DNA from: an uncultured Lachnospiraceae bacterium
GTDB taxonomy: Bacteria > Bacillota > Clostridia > Lachnospirales > Lachnospiraceae
DNA length: 64,000 nt
Direction of reading: 5' to 3'
Assembly: GCA_910579465.1 (NCBI GenBank)
Contig: CAJTUB010000008.1
Span: 102,623-166,622 of the forward strand
Under the pieces are notes generated by a model, which had not been told where the DNA came from, did no database searches, and worked only from the letters and a program-made list of their open reading frames with translations. Shown one piece after another: positions 50,172 to 60,208 of this stretch. The translations under genes and the position numbers were made by a program. How positions within the stretch are numbered: position 1 is the first letter of the stretch; every line of letters begins with the position of its first letter.

Positions 50172-50885
50172 ATGGAACATGTACCGCAGCATATTGCGAT
50201 TATTATGGACGGGAACGGCAGATGGGCAAAGAAGCGCGGTCTGCCGCGGAATGTAGGGCATACCCAGGGAAGCAAGGCGGTCCGGAAGATTTGTGAAGCG
50301 GCGTGGAAATGCGGGGTAAAGTATTTAACGATTTATGCCTTTTCCACGGAAAACTGGTCGCGCCCGAAGGAAGAGATTGATGCTCTGATGAAAATTCTGC
50401 GGAGTTATTTAAAGGATGCGGTCAAACAGAGCACGGAAAATAATATGCGTGTACGGATTATCGGCGATTATTCGGTATTGCCGGAGGATATGATAACATC
50501 GATTCAACATCTGGAGGAGGTATCTTCGGGGAATACCGGCCTTCAGTTTCAGATAGCATTAAATTACGGGGGACGGGATGAGGTACTCCGTGCCGTAAAG
50601 AAGGCGGCGGCGAAGCTTTTGGCGGAAGGGAAGTCCGTGGAGGATATGACGGTGGAGGAGTTGGGCGGTGCCTTGGATACAGCAGGGATTCCGGACCCGG
50701 ATCTGATTGTCCGCACAAGCGGGGAGCAGAGGCTTTCCAATTTTCTTTTGTGGCAGTCGGCTTATGCGGAGCTTTATTTTACGGATATTTTGTGGCCGGA
50801 TTTTGATAAAAAGGCTCTGGAGGAGGCAATTTTATATTACGGAAGCAGAAACAGACGGTTTGGCGGGCTGGGAAATGAGAAATAG
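50172..50885 (+). CDS. uppS: Isoprenyl transferase (undecaprenyl diphosphate synthase)
   Basis: Builds the C55 lipid carrier for cell-wall synthesis by cis-condensation of IPP. 237 residues with the catalytic IIMDGNGRWAKKRGLPR motif at the N-terminus, FSTENWSRP, LNYGGRDEV, and PDLIVRTSGEQRLSNFLLWQ near the end. ATG 50172 is chosen for GGAGGACAGG upstream and because homology starts there; an earlier in-frame ATG at 50100 lies next to the hairpin. Confidence 0.96.
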   Translation: MEHVPQHIAIIMDGNGRWAKKRGLPRNVGHTQGSKAVRKICEAAWKCGVKYLTIYAFSTENWSRPKEEIDALMKILRSYLKDAVKQSTENNMRVRIIGDYSVLPEDMITSIQHLEEVSSGNTGLQFQIALNYGGRDEVLRAVKKAAAKLLAEGKSVEDMTVEELGGALDTAGIPDPDLIVRTSGEQRLSNFLLWQSAYAELYFTDILWPDFDKKALEEAILYYGSRNRRFGGLGNEK

Positions 50886-50921
50886 GCCGGTCGGGAAAGC
50901 GCGCTGTTTGATGGAGGAACC

Positions 50922-51734
50922 ATGTTTATTACAAGACTGATAAGCGGAATTGTTTTGCTGGCGATTGTGATTTTAACCGGAATCCTCGGGGGACCGGTCT
51001 TTTTGTCGTTCGTCGCACTGATTTCCCTGCTTGGCGTATATGAGTTTTACAGGATGCTCCATCTGCAGAGAAGCATCCTGTTTTATACGGGCTTAGGGAT
51101 GTGCCTTGTACTGGATGCACTGCTGTTTTTCGGAAAAGCAGGGGCGGCAGACGCCCTGCCTGTGCTTGTGCTGCTAATTTTTATGACACTTTATGTTGTC
51201 AGCTATCCGAAGCTTACGGCGAGGGAGGTATTTGCCTCCTATACGGGCTGGGTCTATGCGGCGGTCCTGCTTTCCTTTTTATACCGTGTCCGTATGGCAG
51301 AGGGCGGCGAGATGCTGCTCTGGCTTGTGTTTATCGGGGCATGGGGCTCGGACACCTGCGCCTATTGTGCGGGGAGGCTGTTCGGAAAGCATAAGGCGTT
51401 TCCGGAGCTGAGCCCGAAAAAGACGTTGGAGGGATGCATCGGCGGCGTAGTGGGAACCGCACTGATTGCAGGGATTTATGCGGCATGTATCAGGCATTGG
51501 GCGGATGCTTCTTCTGTTTCGGTCATCCAGTTCGGACTCATTGGAATGTCCGCCTCGGTGATTTCACAGGTCGGGGACCTGGCTGCCTCCGCGATGAAGC
51601 GGAACTGTAATATCAAGGATTACGGGAAGCTGATTCCGGGGCATGGCGGTATTCTGGACCGCTTTGACAGTATTATTTTTACGGCGCCGTTAGTCTACTA
51701 TCTGGTACGGCTTTTTACGGTATGGACTTTTTAG
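50922..51734 (+). CDS. cdsA: Phosphatidate cytidylyltransferase
   Basis: Makes CDP-diacylglycerol, the substrate of PgsA. 270 residues with about eight membrane helices and the family signature at the C-terminus (SPKKTLEGCIGG earlier, then KDYGKLIPGHGGILDRFDS). TGGAGGA precedes the ATG. Part of the uppS-cdsA-dxr-rseP-ispG-polC operon; dxr starts 18 bases after it. Confidence 0.96.
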   Translation: MFITRLISGIVLLAIVILTGILGGPVFLSFVALISLLGVYEFYRMLHLQRSILFYTGLGMCLVLDALLFFGKAGAADALPVLVLLIFMTLYVVSYPKLTAREVFASYTGWVYAAVLLSFLYRVRMAEGGEMLLWLVFIGAWGSDTCAYCAGRLFGKHKAFPELSPKKTLEGCIGGVVGTALIAGIYAACIRHWADASSVSVIQFGLIGMSASVISQVGDLAASAMKRNCNIKDYGKLIPGHGGILDRFDSIIFTAPLVYYLVRLFTVWTF

Positions 51735-51752
51735 GTAAAGGAGGACGTTGCT

Positions 51753-52934
51753 ATGAAGAAATTAGCAGTCTTAGGTTCCACGGGTTCTATCGGGACACAG
51801 ACGTTGGATATTGTGAGAGAACGGCCGGAGGAGTTCCAGGTTACGGCTCTGGCGGCGGGGCGCAATGTAGCTCTGCTGGAGGAACAGGTTGCAGAGTTCC
51901 GTCCGAAGTTAGTCAGCCTGACCGAAGAGAAGGATGCCAGGGAATTACAGGAACGTCTACACCTGAGGAATATAGATTCTACAGAAGTGGTATGCGGCAT
52001 TGCAGGACTGACTGCCTGTGCATGCGAAGAAAGTGCGGACATGACGGTAAACGCGGTCGTCGGCATGGTCGGGATTCTGCCGACCGTTGCAGCTATCCGG
52101 GCAGGAAAGGATATCGCACTGGCAAATAAAGAAACTCTTGTCACCGCGGGGCATATTATTATGCCGTTGGTGAAAGAGTATAACGTAAGACTGCTTCCGG
52201 TCGACAGTGAGCATTCTGCGGTATTCCAGTGCCTGCAGGGAGCCGGGGAGCAGACCGTGGAGAAGCTTTTGCTGACGGCATCGGGCGGTCCTTTTTTCGG
52301 GAAAACAAAGGAGGAGCTTGGTTCTGTCACTGTAGAACAGGCGCTGCAGCACCCGAACTGGAGTATGGGGAGAAAGATTACAATCGATTCCTCTACGTTA
52401 GTCAACAAGGGGTTAGAGGTCATGGAAGCCGGATGGCTTTTTTCCCTTGCGCCGGAGCAGATTGAGGTGCTTGTACAGCCAAAGAGCATTATCCATTCGA
52501 TGATTCAGTTCAATGACGGCGCGGTGCTGGCACAGCTCGGCGTACCGGATATGAAGCTTCCGATACAGTATGCCATGACCTATCCGGACCGGCTGGCGCT
52601 TTCTGGGAAGCGTCTGGATTTCTTTGAACTGCAGAAAATTGAGTTTTACCGGCCGGATATGGCGACCTTCCGGGCGCTTTCGCTGGCATACGATGCTTTC
52701 CGGGAGGGCGGAAGCCTTCCGACCGTCTATAATGCGGCGAATGAGATGGCGGTTTCGCTTTTTCTGGAACGTAAAATCGGGTATCTTCAGATTACGGAGA
52801 TTTTGGAGCGCGCGATGGATGCGCATAAAAAAATCAAAAATCCGACTTTGGAGGAGGTTCTTTCTACCGAGGCGGAAACGTATTTCTATATCAGGGAGCA
52901 TTCGCGCGATAAGCGCAGAAAAGAGGCAGTATGA
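51753..52934 (+). CDS. dxr: 1-deoxy-D-xylulose 5-phosphate reductoisomerase
   Basis: Second enzyme of the MEP pathway: DXP to MEP with NADPH. 393 residues: NADPH-binding LGSTGSIGTQTLDI at the N-terminus, ANKETLVTAG, the catalytic PVDSEHSA motif, and the ASGGPF loop. Length matches. It overlaps rseP by four bases. MEP genes ispG (here) and ispH (20.9 kb) are also in the window. Confidence 0.97.
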   Translation: MKKLAVLGSTGSIGTQTLDIVRERPEEFQVTALAAGRNVALLEEQVAEFRPKLVSLTEEKDARELQERLHLRNIDSTEVVCGIAGLTACACEESADMTVNAVVGMVGILPTVAAIRAGKDIALANKETLVTAGHIIMPLVKEYNVRLLPVDSEHSAVFQCLQGAGEQTVEKLLLTASGGPFFGKTKEELGSVTVEQALQHPNWSMGRKITIDSSTLVNKGLEVMEAGWLFSLAPEQIEVLVQPKSIIHSMIQFNDGAVLAQLGVPDMKLPIQYAMTYPDRLALSGKRLDFFELQKIEFYRPDMATFRALSLAYDAFREGGSLPTVYNAANEMAVSLFLERKIGYLQITEILERAMDAHKKIKNPTLEEVLSTEAETYFYIREHSRDKRRKEAV

Positions 52935-54235
52935 AAATTGTTGTTGCAATTCTAATTTTCGGAATTATTATTCTGATACACGAGCTCGGACACTTTATTT
53001 TTGCCCGTATCAACGGAATTGAGGTGCTGGATTTTTCCATCGGCATGGGGCCGAGGCTGTGTGGGTTCCGTGCGTTCGGAACGAAGTTTTCGGTGCGGCT
53101 TCTGCCAATCGGCGGCGCCTGTATGATGCTTGGCGAAAATGAAGACCAGAAGACGGAGAGCGAAAAGTCATTTTATGCGAAAAATGTATGGCAGCGTATT
53201 TCGGTGCTGTTTGCGGGACCGGGCTTTAACTTCATTCTTGCCTTTTTGTTTTCCGTGATTATTATCGGCATGGCGGGCTATGACCCGGCAAAGGTGACCG
53301 GTGTTACTGCAGAGGGGCCTGCGGCAGAGGCGGGGCTGCTTCCGGGAGACATTATTACGAAAATCAACCATTCCGGCATTTCCCTGGGAAGGGAAGTGCA
53401 GGGGTATCTGGATTACCATACCCTTTCCGAAGAACCGGTCGTGATTACGGTGAAGCGGAACGGGGAGAAGGTTAAGATTACGGTCGTACCGGAGAAGTAC
53501 GACAAGTATCTGCTTGGGTTTACCTATTCGGGTGCAGATACCGGCAGGGCAGAGGTGTTAGAGGTGTCGGCAGGATATCCGATGGCAGAAGCCGGACTGC
53601 TTGCCGGGGATGTGATTACGGCAATTGAGGGGACGAAAATCAACACCGGCAGCGATTTGATGGCATATTTTGACCGGACGCCGCTTGGCGGAACGGAGAT
53701 TGAAGTCACCTATGTAAGAAACGGTGCGGAGGCGACGCTTTCGGTTACGCCGCAGTTTGTTTCAACCGGGTATTCGCTTGGCTTTGCCTACAATCTGGCA
53801 AGGGAGGACGCTACGGTATTCCAGACGCTCCGTTACTCCTTTTCCGAGGTTAAATACTGGATTGTGGAGACGGCAAGAGGACTGGGACGTCTCGTAACCG
53901 GACGCTTGAAGTCAAACGAAATCGGGAGCGCCGTAGCGATTGTGGACGCCATCGGCGAGACCTATGAGGCTTCCGTGGAGTACGGTATCAAGGATACGAT
54001 ATTGAACCTCCTCTATATTACGGTGCTGCTCAGCGCGAACCTCGGCGTGATGAACCTGCTGCCGATTCCGGCACTGGACGGAGGGAAGCTTCTGTTCTGC
54101 GTAATTGAGATTGTGCGCGGAAAGCCGGTCGACCGTGAAAAAGAGGGCATGGTGCATTTTATCGGCATGATATTGCTGATGCTTTTAATGGTATTCCTGC
54201 TGTTTAACGATATCAAGAATGTATTCTTCTCGTAG
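52931..54235 (+). CDS. rseP: Site-2 intramembrane protease RseP (RIP metalloprotease)
   Basis: 434 residues: zinc motif H17-E18-x2-H21 in the first membrane helix, two PDZ domains (about 110-185 and 195-275), and the second active-site motif LLPIPALDGG near residue 375. It cleaves membrane anti-sigma factors or signal-peptide remnants; its targets here are unknown. Start ATG 52931 overlaps the dxr stop (ATGA), indicating translational coupling. Having two PDZ domains, as in E. coli RseP, is fairly common in Clostridia. Confidence 0.94.
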   Translation: MKIVVAILIFGIIILIHELGHFIFARINGIEVLDFSIGMGPRLCGFRAFGTKFSVRLLPIGGACMMLGENEDQKTESEKSFYAKNVWQRISVLFAGPGFNFILAFLFSVIIIGMAGYDPAKVTGVTAEGPAAEAGLLPGDIITKINHSGISLGREVQGYLDYHTLSEEPVVITVKRNGEKVKITVVPEKYDKYLLGFTYSGADTGRAEVLEVSAGYPMAEAGLLAGDVITAIEGTKINTGSDLMAYFDRTPLGGTEIEVTYVRNGAEATLSVTPQFVSTGYSLGFAYNLAREDATVFQTLRYSFSEVKYWIVETARGLGRLVTGRLKSNEIGSAVAIVDAIGETYEASVEYGIKDTILNLLYITVLLSANLGVMNLLPIPALDGGKLLFCVIEIVRGKPVDREKEGMVHFIGMILLMLLMVFLLFNDIKNVFFS

Positions 54236-54247
54236 GAGGTGTGCGGG

Positions 54248-55306
54248 ATGGAGCGGAAACAGACGAAACAGATACGGATTGGAAATGTGACAATTGGCGG
54301 CGGCGCACCTGTGGCGATTCAGTCCATGACAAATACAAGGACCGGGGATGTGCAGGCGACGGTGGCACAGATAAAAGAGCTTACCGCGGCAGGCTGTGAA
54401 ATTGTCCGCTGTGCCGTGCCGGACATGGAGGCGGCAAAGGCGTTAGGGGAGATAAAAAAGCAGATTACGATTCCGCTTGTGGCAGACATTCATTTTGATT
54501 ACCGTCTGGCACTTGCGGCAATCGAATGCGGCGCCGATAAAATCCGCATCAATCCGGGCAATATCGGGTCACCGGAGCGGGTACGCGCGGTTGCAGAGGC
54601 GGCAAAGAGCCGTCATATTCCGATTCGTGTCGGCGTCAACAGCGGCTCCCTTGAAAAGTCCCTGATTGAAAAATACGGCGGCGTTACGGCGGAGGGGCTT
54701 GTGGAGAGCGCTCTGGATAAGGTGGAAATGTTAGAGCAGTTCGGGTTTTCTGATATTGTCATCAGCATCAAGTCGTCCGATGTGCTGATGTGTGTAAAAG
54801 CGCATCATCTGATTGCAGAGCGCACGTCCTATCCGCTTCATGTCGGGATTACGGAGGCAGGGACGCTTCGTTCCGGCAATATTAAGTCGTCTATCGGCCT
54901 CGGTCTGATTCTTTCAGAGGGAATCGGCGATACGGTCCGTGTCTCCCTTACGGCGTCCCCGGTGGAGGAGGTCGTTTCGGCAAAGCTGATTCTGCGCACG
55001 CTCGGTCTGCGGAAGGGCGGCATCGAGGTGGTGTCCTGTCCGACCTGCGGCAGAACGAGGATTGATTTAATCGGGCTGGCAGAGCAGGTAGAGGCGATGG
55101 CGGCCGGGTATGACCTGCCGATTAAGGTAGCGGTGATGGGCTGTGCGGTGAATGGTCCTGGCGAGGCAAGAGAAGCGGATTTAGGAATTGCGGGAGGCGC
55201 AGGGGAAGGCCTTGTGTTCCGGAAGGGTGAAATTGTCCGTAAGGTGCCGGAGAGCGAGCTGCTTTCGGCATTAAAAGAGGAGATTGAGGCATATGAAGCT
55301 GTTTGA
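54248..55306 (+). CDS. ispG: 4-hydroxy-3-methylbut-2-en-1-yl diphosphate synthase (flavodoxin-type)
   Basis: Penultimate MEP-pathway enzyme with a [4Fe-4S] cluster. 352 residues starting ERKQTKQIRIGNVTIGGG, with QSMTNTRT, VADIHFDYRLA, and cluster cysteines in SCPTCGRTR and MGCAVNGPGEA near the C-terminus. ATG 54248 follows TAGGAGG by 9 bases. Its end overlaps polC by 14 bases. It acts just before IspH (20863-22806). Confidence 0.97.
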   Translation: MERKQTKQIRIGNVTIGGGAPVAIQSMTNTRTGDVQATVAQIKELTAAGCEIVRCAVPDMEAAKALGEIKKQITIPLVADIHFDYRLALAAIECGADKIRINPGNIGSPERVRAVAEAAKSRHIPIRVGVNSGSLEKSLIEKYGGVTAEGLVESALDKVEMLEQFGFSDIVISIKSSDVLMCVKAHHLIAERTSYPLHVGITEAGTLRSGNIKSSIGLGLILSEGIGDTVRVSLTASPVEEVVSAKLILRTLGLRKGGIEVVSCPTCGRTRIDLIGLAEQVEAMAAGYDLPIKVAVMGCAVNGPGEAREADLGIAGGAGEGLVFRKGEIVRKVPESELLSALKEEIEAYEAV

Positions 55307-58300
55307 AGTGTTTGATTCGGTGAAGGCGCCGCAGGAGCTTCAGCGGATGTTTGCGGAAACAGAGGTGTTAAAGCTGACCGCTTCCCGCCGTTCGGGAGAA
55401 GTGGCGGTACATATTCTGAGCGAGCGGCTGCTAGCCTTCGGGCATTTAAAGCAGTTAGCCGGGGTACTGAACCAGCAGTTTTTTTCCGGTATGGACAAGC
55501 ATGCCGTGATTGCGGAGCATTACCGCCTTTCCGCGCAGTATACGACAGAATCCGTCTGGGAGCATTACCGGGAATCAGTTTATGAAGAGCTTTCCGCAAA
55601 GAGCCGGCTTTATTCCGGCTTTTTACAGCGTGCGGAGATTTCCGCGGCAGAGGATGAGCTTCATATCAAAACGGAAGATACATTTATCAGCAGACATATC
55701 GGAGAGGAAGTAAAAAGCTGCATCGAGGAGCTTTTTTCGGCGCGCTTCGAGCTGCCGCTCCGCGTGGTGCTTGAGTTTGAGGAGCAGGCGGAAGAAGAGG
55801 CGGTGCCGGAACAGCCCGTATATGAGTTCTTTTCCGAGGAAAAGCTCCGCAGCATGGGCGTAATGCCGGCAAAGAAAGAGGAGAAACCGCAAGGGGAGGA
55901 GGCTTCCGGGAAGGAGAAGCCGGACGGCGCGGGCAAAGATGCCGTGACAGCCGGAGATATCCCGTCCGGAGAGAGCGGGAAAAAGGTAGCCGGAGCGGCT
56001 GCGGGAGGAAAGGCGCAGACGAAGGAGCAGGAGAAAAAGGGCAGGGAAAAGGCCGGAAAGGCCGATTTTAAAAAGTTTGAACGGAGCAATTACAATCCGA
56101 AAAAAAGGCTGCCCGACGACCCGGATATTTTCTACGGAAAGCCGTTTGACGGCGAGCTGGTTCCGATTTCCGAAATTGAGGACGGCTTCGGCGACTGCGT
56201 CATCCGCGGCAAGGTGATTAAGTTCGAGGAGAAGGAGCTGCGGAATGAAAAGCTTCTGTTTCTGTTCCAGATTACGGACTTTACCGACTCCATCGGCGCT
56301 AAGATATTTGTACGCAAGGAGGAAGCGGACGAGCTGCGGGGGCATTTAAAGACCGGAAGGTTCGTTTTATTAAAGGGACAGGCTTTGTTTGACACCTATG
56401 AAAAGGAGGTTACCCTCGGTGTCATTTACGGCATGAAGAATATCAAGGACTTCACGAAGAAGCGTATGGATACCGCGGAGCGCAAGCGGATTGAGCTGCA
56501 TGCCCATACGAAAATGAGCGATATGGACGCCGTGGTTGACCCTGCGGTTTTAGTAAAGACTGCCTTTGAGTGGGGAATGCCTGCCGTGGCAATTACGGAC
56601 CACGGCGTAGTGCAGGCATTCCCGGAGGCAAACCATGCCATCAATCCGAAGGATTATAAGGACGACGAGGAGAAGATGCAGCGCGCCAAGGATTTTAAGA
56701 TTATTTACGGCGTGGAGGCTTATCTGGTCGATGATGTGTTAGAGCCGGTGCGGGACAGTAAGGGGCAGTCCCTTGACAGCGGCTTTGTCGTATTTGATAT
56801 TGAGACGACCGGCTTTGGTGCAAAGCGGGATAAGATTATTGAAATCGGGGCGGTAAAGGTAGAAAACGGCGTGATTACGGACCGCTATTCCACGTTTGTC
56901 AATCCGAAGGTGCCGATTCCGCCGCGGATTGAGGAGCTGACCGGAATCAGGGATGCCATGGTCATGGATTCGCCGGAAATCGGGGAAATCCTGCCGCAGT
57001 TTTTAGAGTTTTGTAACGGCTGTACGCTCGTTGCCCACAACGCTTCCTTTGATACGGGCTTTATCCGCACGAATGCGGAGCAGCAGGGACTTCCCTTTGA
57101 CTATACGGTCATCGATACGGTCGGGCTTGCGAGAGCGCTTCTGCCGGGGCTCGGCAGGTTTAAGCTGGACGTGGTGGCGAGGGAGCTCGGCGTATCGTTA
57201 GACAACCACCACCGCGCCGTGGACGATGCAAAGGCAACGGCAGATATTTTCGTGAAATTCCTTTCCATGTTAAAGGAGCGGGGCGCGGATCGTCTTGATA
57301 AGGTCAACGACATCTGTAAGCCGACGCCGGAAATGATTAAGAAGATGCCGACCTACCATGCCATTATCCTCTGTCAGAACGAGGCAGGGCGGGTCAATCT
57401 GTACCGTCTGGTCTCCCTGTCCCATATCGACTACTTTGCAAGGCGGCCGCGTATCCCGAAAAGCCTGTTTTTGGAAAACAGGGAGGGGCTGCTGATTGGC
57501 TCTGCCTGTGAGGCAGGAGAGCTGTATCAGGCGATTTTAAGGGAGTCCCCTCACGATGAAATCGAGAGGCTGTGCGAGTTTTATGATTACTATGAAATCC
57601 AGCCGCTTGGCAACAACCGCTTTATGATTGCGGACGAGAAGCATGAGAACATTAAGTCAGACGAGGATTTGATTGCCATCAATAAAAAAATCATTGCACT
57701 CGGGGAGCAGTACCAAAAGCCGGTGGCGGCCACCTGCGACGTGCATTTCCTGAATCCGGAGGACGAGGTGTACCGGCGGATTATTATGTCCTGCAAGGGT
57801 TTTGCAGATGCGGACAATCAGGCGCCTCTTTATTTCCGTACCACGGAGGAGATGCTTGCGGAGTTTTCCTATCTCGGGGAGGAAAAGGCAAGGGAGGTCG
57901 TCCTGGACAATCCGGAACGGATTGCGGCAATGATTGAACGGGTGTCGCCGGTCCATCCGGACAAGTGTCCTCCGGTCATCGAGGATTCGGATAAGACCCT
58001 CCGTAAGATTTGCTACGACAAGGCGCATTCCATGTACGGGGAGAAGCTTCCGGAGATTGTGGAGAGCCGTCTGGAGCATGAGCTTAACTCCATTATCAAG
58101 AACGGCTTTGCAGTGATGTATATCATTGCGCAGAAGCTTGTCTGGAAGTCAAACGAGGACGGGTATCTGGTCGGCTCCAGAGGCTCGGTCGGCTCCTCCT
58201 TTGTCGCTACGATGTCCGGAATTACCGAGGTCAATCCGCTTCCGGCACATTATTACTGCACCGGCTGCTTTTTCTCGGACTTTGATTCCGAGGAGGTACT

Positions 58301-59879
58301 GGAGTGCCAGAGAAACGGTCTTTCGGGCTGCGATATGCCGGACCGCGTCTGCCCGAAGTGCGGCAGGCAGCTAATCAAGGACGGACATGACATCCCGTTT
58401 GAAACGTTCCTCGGGTTTTACGGGGATAAGGAGCCGGATATTGACTTGAATTTCTCCGGGGAGTATCAGGCAAAGGCGCACGACTATACCGAGGTTATTT
58501 TCGGGAAGGGACAGACGTTCCGTGCGGGGACCATTGCAACCCTGGCGGAAAAAACGGCGTACGGCTATGTGTTAAAATACAACGAGGAGCATGGAATCAC
58601 GATGCGGAAGGCGGAGATAGAGCGGATTTCCTCCGGCTGTGTCGGCGTAAGGCGTTCCACCGGACAGCATCCGGGCGGCATTATCGTATTGCCGATCGGG
58701 CATGAGATTTATAAGTTTACGCCGGTGCAGCGTCCGGCAAACGATATGACGACCAAGACGGTGACGACCCATTTTGACTATCATTCCATTGACCACAACC
58801 TGCTCAAGCTGGACATCCTCGGACACGATGACCCGACGATGATCCGCCGTCTGGAGGATCTGACCGGAATTGATGTAAAAACGATACCGCTCGATGATAA
58901 AAAGGTAGTTTCCCTGTTTTCCTCGACCGAAGCACTTGGAATCAAGCCGGAGGACATCGGCGGCTGTGACCTTGGGTCGCTTGGGCTTCCGGAGCTCGGG
59001 ACCGATTTTGTCATGCAGATGCTACGCGATACCAAGCCGAAGAACTTTACGGATATGATCCGGATTTCCGGGCTTTCGCACGGTACGGACGTATGGTCGA
59101 ATAATACGCAGGTACTCATCCAGGAGGGAAAGTGTACGCTTTCCAACGCGATTTGTACCAGGGACGATATTATGACCTTTTTGATTTATCAGGGCATTGA
59201 AAACGGTCTTGCCTTTAAAATCATGGAGAGCGTGCGGAAGGGAAAGGGACTGACGCCGGAGATGGAGGATGCCATGATAGAAAAGGGGATTCCGGACTGG
59301 TATATCTGGTCCTGTAAGCAGATTAAGTATATGTTCCCGAAGGCACATGCCTGTGCCTACGTTATGATGGCGTTCCGGGTCGGTTACTTTAAGATTTATT
59401 ATCCGCTTGCCTACTATGCGGCATTCTTCGGCATCCGTGCCAAGGCGTTTAACTATGAAATGATGTGTCTCGGCAGGGAGGTATTAGAGCGGAATATGAA
59501 GGAGGTAAAGCGGAAAATGGAGACAAAGACCGCTACCCAGAAGGACGAGGACACCTACGGCAACATGAAGCTTGTGCAGGAGATGTACGCCAGAGGCTTT
59601 GAATTTACCCCGATTGATATTTTCCGGGTGAAGGCGCATGCGTTCCAGATTATTGACGGAAAGCTGATGGCGTCCTTAGACAGCATCGAGGGCGTCGGGG
59701 AAAAGGCGGCAGAGCAGATTGAGGAGGCGGCAAAGGACGGTCCGTTTCTTTCAAGGGATGATTTCCGGACGCGGTGCAAGGTCAGCCAGACGATTACGGA
59801 CCAGATGGGCGACTTAGGACTGCTCGGGGATATCCCGGAATCCAACCAGATGTCGCTGATGGATCTGTTTTCCATGTAG
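55293..59879 (+). CDS. polC: DNA polymerase III PolC
   Basis: Main replicative polymerase of low-GC Gram-positives. 1528 residues: N-terminal domains (1-270, with a Lys/Glu/Ala-rich linker near 195-260), an OB domain, a PHP domain starting H403-A-H405, an inserted 3'-5' proofreading exonuclease with D502 and E504 (FDIETTG), then the palm/fingers with a Cys zinc site (CTGCFF ... CPKCG) and the catalytic PDIDLNFSGEYQ region. ATG 55293 overlaps the end of ispG. All regions look intact. Confidence 0.97.
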   Translation: MKLFEVFDSVKAPQELQRMFAETEVLKLTASRRSGEVAVHILSERLLAFGHLKQLAGVLNQQFFSGMDKHAVIAEHYRLSAQYTTESVWEHYRESVYEELSAKSRLYSGFLQRAEISAAEDELHIKTEDTFISRHIGEEVKSCIEELFSARFELPLRVVLEFEEQAEEEAVPEQPVYEFFSEEKLRSMGVMPAKKEEKPQGEEASGKEKPDGAGKDAVTAGDIPSGESGKKVAGAAAGGKAQTKEQEKKGREKAGKADFKKFERSNYNPKKRLPDDPDIFYGKPFDGELVPISEIEDGFGDCVIRGKVIKFEEKELRNEKLLFLFQITDFTDSIGAKIFVRKEEADELRGHLKTGRFVLLKGQALFDTYEKEVTLGVIYGMKNIKDFTKKRMDTAERKRIELHAHTKMSDMDAVVDPAVLVKTAFEWGMPAVAITDHGVVQAFPEANHAINPKDYKDDEEKMQRAKDFKIIYGVEAYLVDDVLEPVRDSKGQSLDSGFVVFDIETTGFGAKRDKIIEIGAVKVENGVITDRYSTFVNPKVPIPPRIEELTGIRDAMVMDSPEIGEILPQFLEFCNGCTLVAHNASFDTGFIRTNAEQQGLPFDYTVIDTVGLARALLPGLGRFKLDVVARELGVSLDNHHRAVDDAKATADIFVKFLSMLKERGADRLDKVNDICKPTPEMIKKMPTYHAIILCQNEAGRVNLYRLVSLSHIDYFARRPRIPKSLFLENREGLLIGSACEAGELYQAILRESPHDEIERLCEFYDYYEIQPLGNNRFMIADEKHENIKSDEDLIAINKKIIALGEQYQKPVAATCDVHFLNPEDEVYRRIIMSCKGFADADNQAPLYFRTTEEMLAEFSYLGEEKAREVVLDNPERIAAMIERVSPVHPDKCPPVIEDSDKTLRKICYDKAHSMYGEKLPEIVESRLEHELNSIIKNGFAVMYIIAQKLVWKSNEDGYLVGSRGSVGSSFVATMSGITEVNPLPAHYYCTGCFFSDFDSEEVLECQRNGLSGCDMPDRVCPKCGRQLIKDGHDIPFETFLGFYGDKEPDIDLNFSGEYQAKAHDYTEVIFGKGQTFRAGTIATLAEKTAYGYVLKYNEEHGITMRKAEIERISSGCVGVRRSTGQHPGGIIVLPIGHEIYKFTPVQRPANDMTTKTVTTHFDYHSIDHNLLKLDILGHDDPTMIRRLEDLTGIDVKTIPLDDKKVVSLFSSTEALGIKPEDIGGCDLGSLGLPELGTDFVMQMLRDTKPKNFTDMIRISGLSHGTDVWSNNTQVLIQEGKCTLSNAICTRDDIMTFLIYQGIENGLAFKIMESVRKGKGLTPEMEDAMIEKGIPDWYIWSCKQIKYMFPKAHACAYVMMAFRVGYFKIYYPLAYYAAFFGIRAKAFNYEMMCLGREVLERNMKEVKRKMETKTATQKDEDTYGNMKLVQEMYARGFEFTPIDIFRVKAHAFQIIDGKLMASLDSIEGVGEKAAEQIEEAAKDGPFLSRDDFRTRCKVSQTITDQMGDLGLLGDIPESNQMSLMDLFSM

Positions 59880-59892
59880 AGGTAGAAAACTT

Positions 59893-59910
59893 AAATTGTA
59901 ATTACAATTT
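59893..59910. promoter_or_regulatory. 18-base perfect palindrome between polC and the tRNA genes
   Basis: AAATTGTAATTACAATTT, with no loop, 40 bases upstream of the tRNA promoter -35. It could be an operator for a dimeric regulator; it is unlikely to terminate transcription since no T-run follows. Confidence 0.4.
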
Positions 59911-59948
59911 ACATTAATGTCGGACTTCAAGGAAAATTAAAAAATAGC

Positions 59949-59977
59949 TTGCAATTTAGGGATACGTGTTGTATAAT
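59949..59977 (+). promoter_or_regulatory. Promoter of the tRNA-Glu pair
   Basis: TTGCAA (59949-59954), 17-base spacer, TATAAT (59972-59977), 17 bases before the first tRNA. Confidence 0.85.
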
Positions 59978-59993
59978 CGTTTTTGCAAGTTAT

Positions 59994-60065
59994 GGCTCGT
60001 TGGTCAAGCGGTTAAGACGTCGCCCTCTCACGGCGAAAACAGCGGTTCGATTCCGCTACGAGCTG
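59994..60065 (+). tRNA. tRNA-Glu (anticodon CTC), copy 1
   Basis: 72 bases with full cloverleaf: acceptor GGCTCGT/ACGAGCT (first pair G-T), anticodon stem TCGCC/GGCGA with loop CTCTCAC (anticodon CTC, reading GAG), T arm AGCGG-TTCGATT-CCGCT, discriminator G. No encoded CCA follows. Confidence 0.93.
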
Positions 60066-60107
60066 CTCACCATCCGGTGAAAGCAGGAAAAGAAGAAACA
60101 GGTTTAT

Positions 60108-60179
60108 GGCTCGTTGGTCAAGCGGTCAAGACGTCGCCCTCTCACGGCGAAAACAGCGGTTCGATTCCGCTACGAGCTG
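60108..60179 (+). tRNA. tRNA-Glu (anticodon CTC), copy 2
   Basis: Same as the first copy except one base in the D loop (GGTCAAG instead of GGTTAAG). 42 bases separate the copies, and a few flanking bases (TTAT before, CTC after) are also shared, pointing to tandem duplication. No encoded CCA. Confidence 0.93.
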
Positions 60180-60208
60180 CTCTGTATTTTTAATACAGCC
60201 CAACCCCG

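Noticed and set aside
60108..60179. Second tRNA-Glu as an integration-site (att) duplicate
   Set aside because: Integrases usually duplicate only the 3' part of a tRNA; here the whole gene with a D-loop change is present, and no integrase is visible, so simple tandem duplication is more likely.
59966..60193. Open reading frame across both tRNA-Glu genes
   Set aside because: It simply reads through the duplicated tRNAs, giving a repeated peptide; the tRNA cloverleaves explain the sequence.
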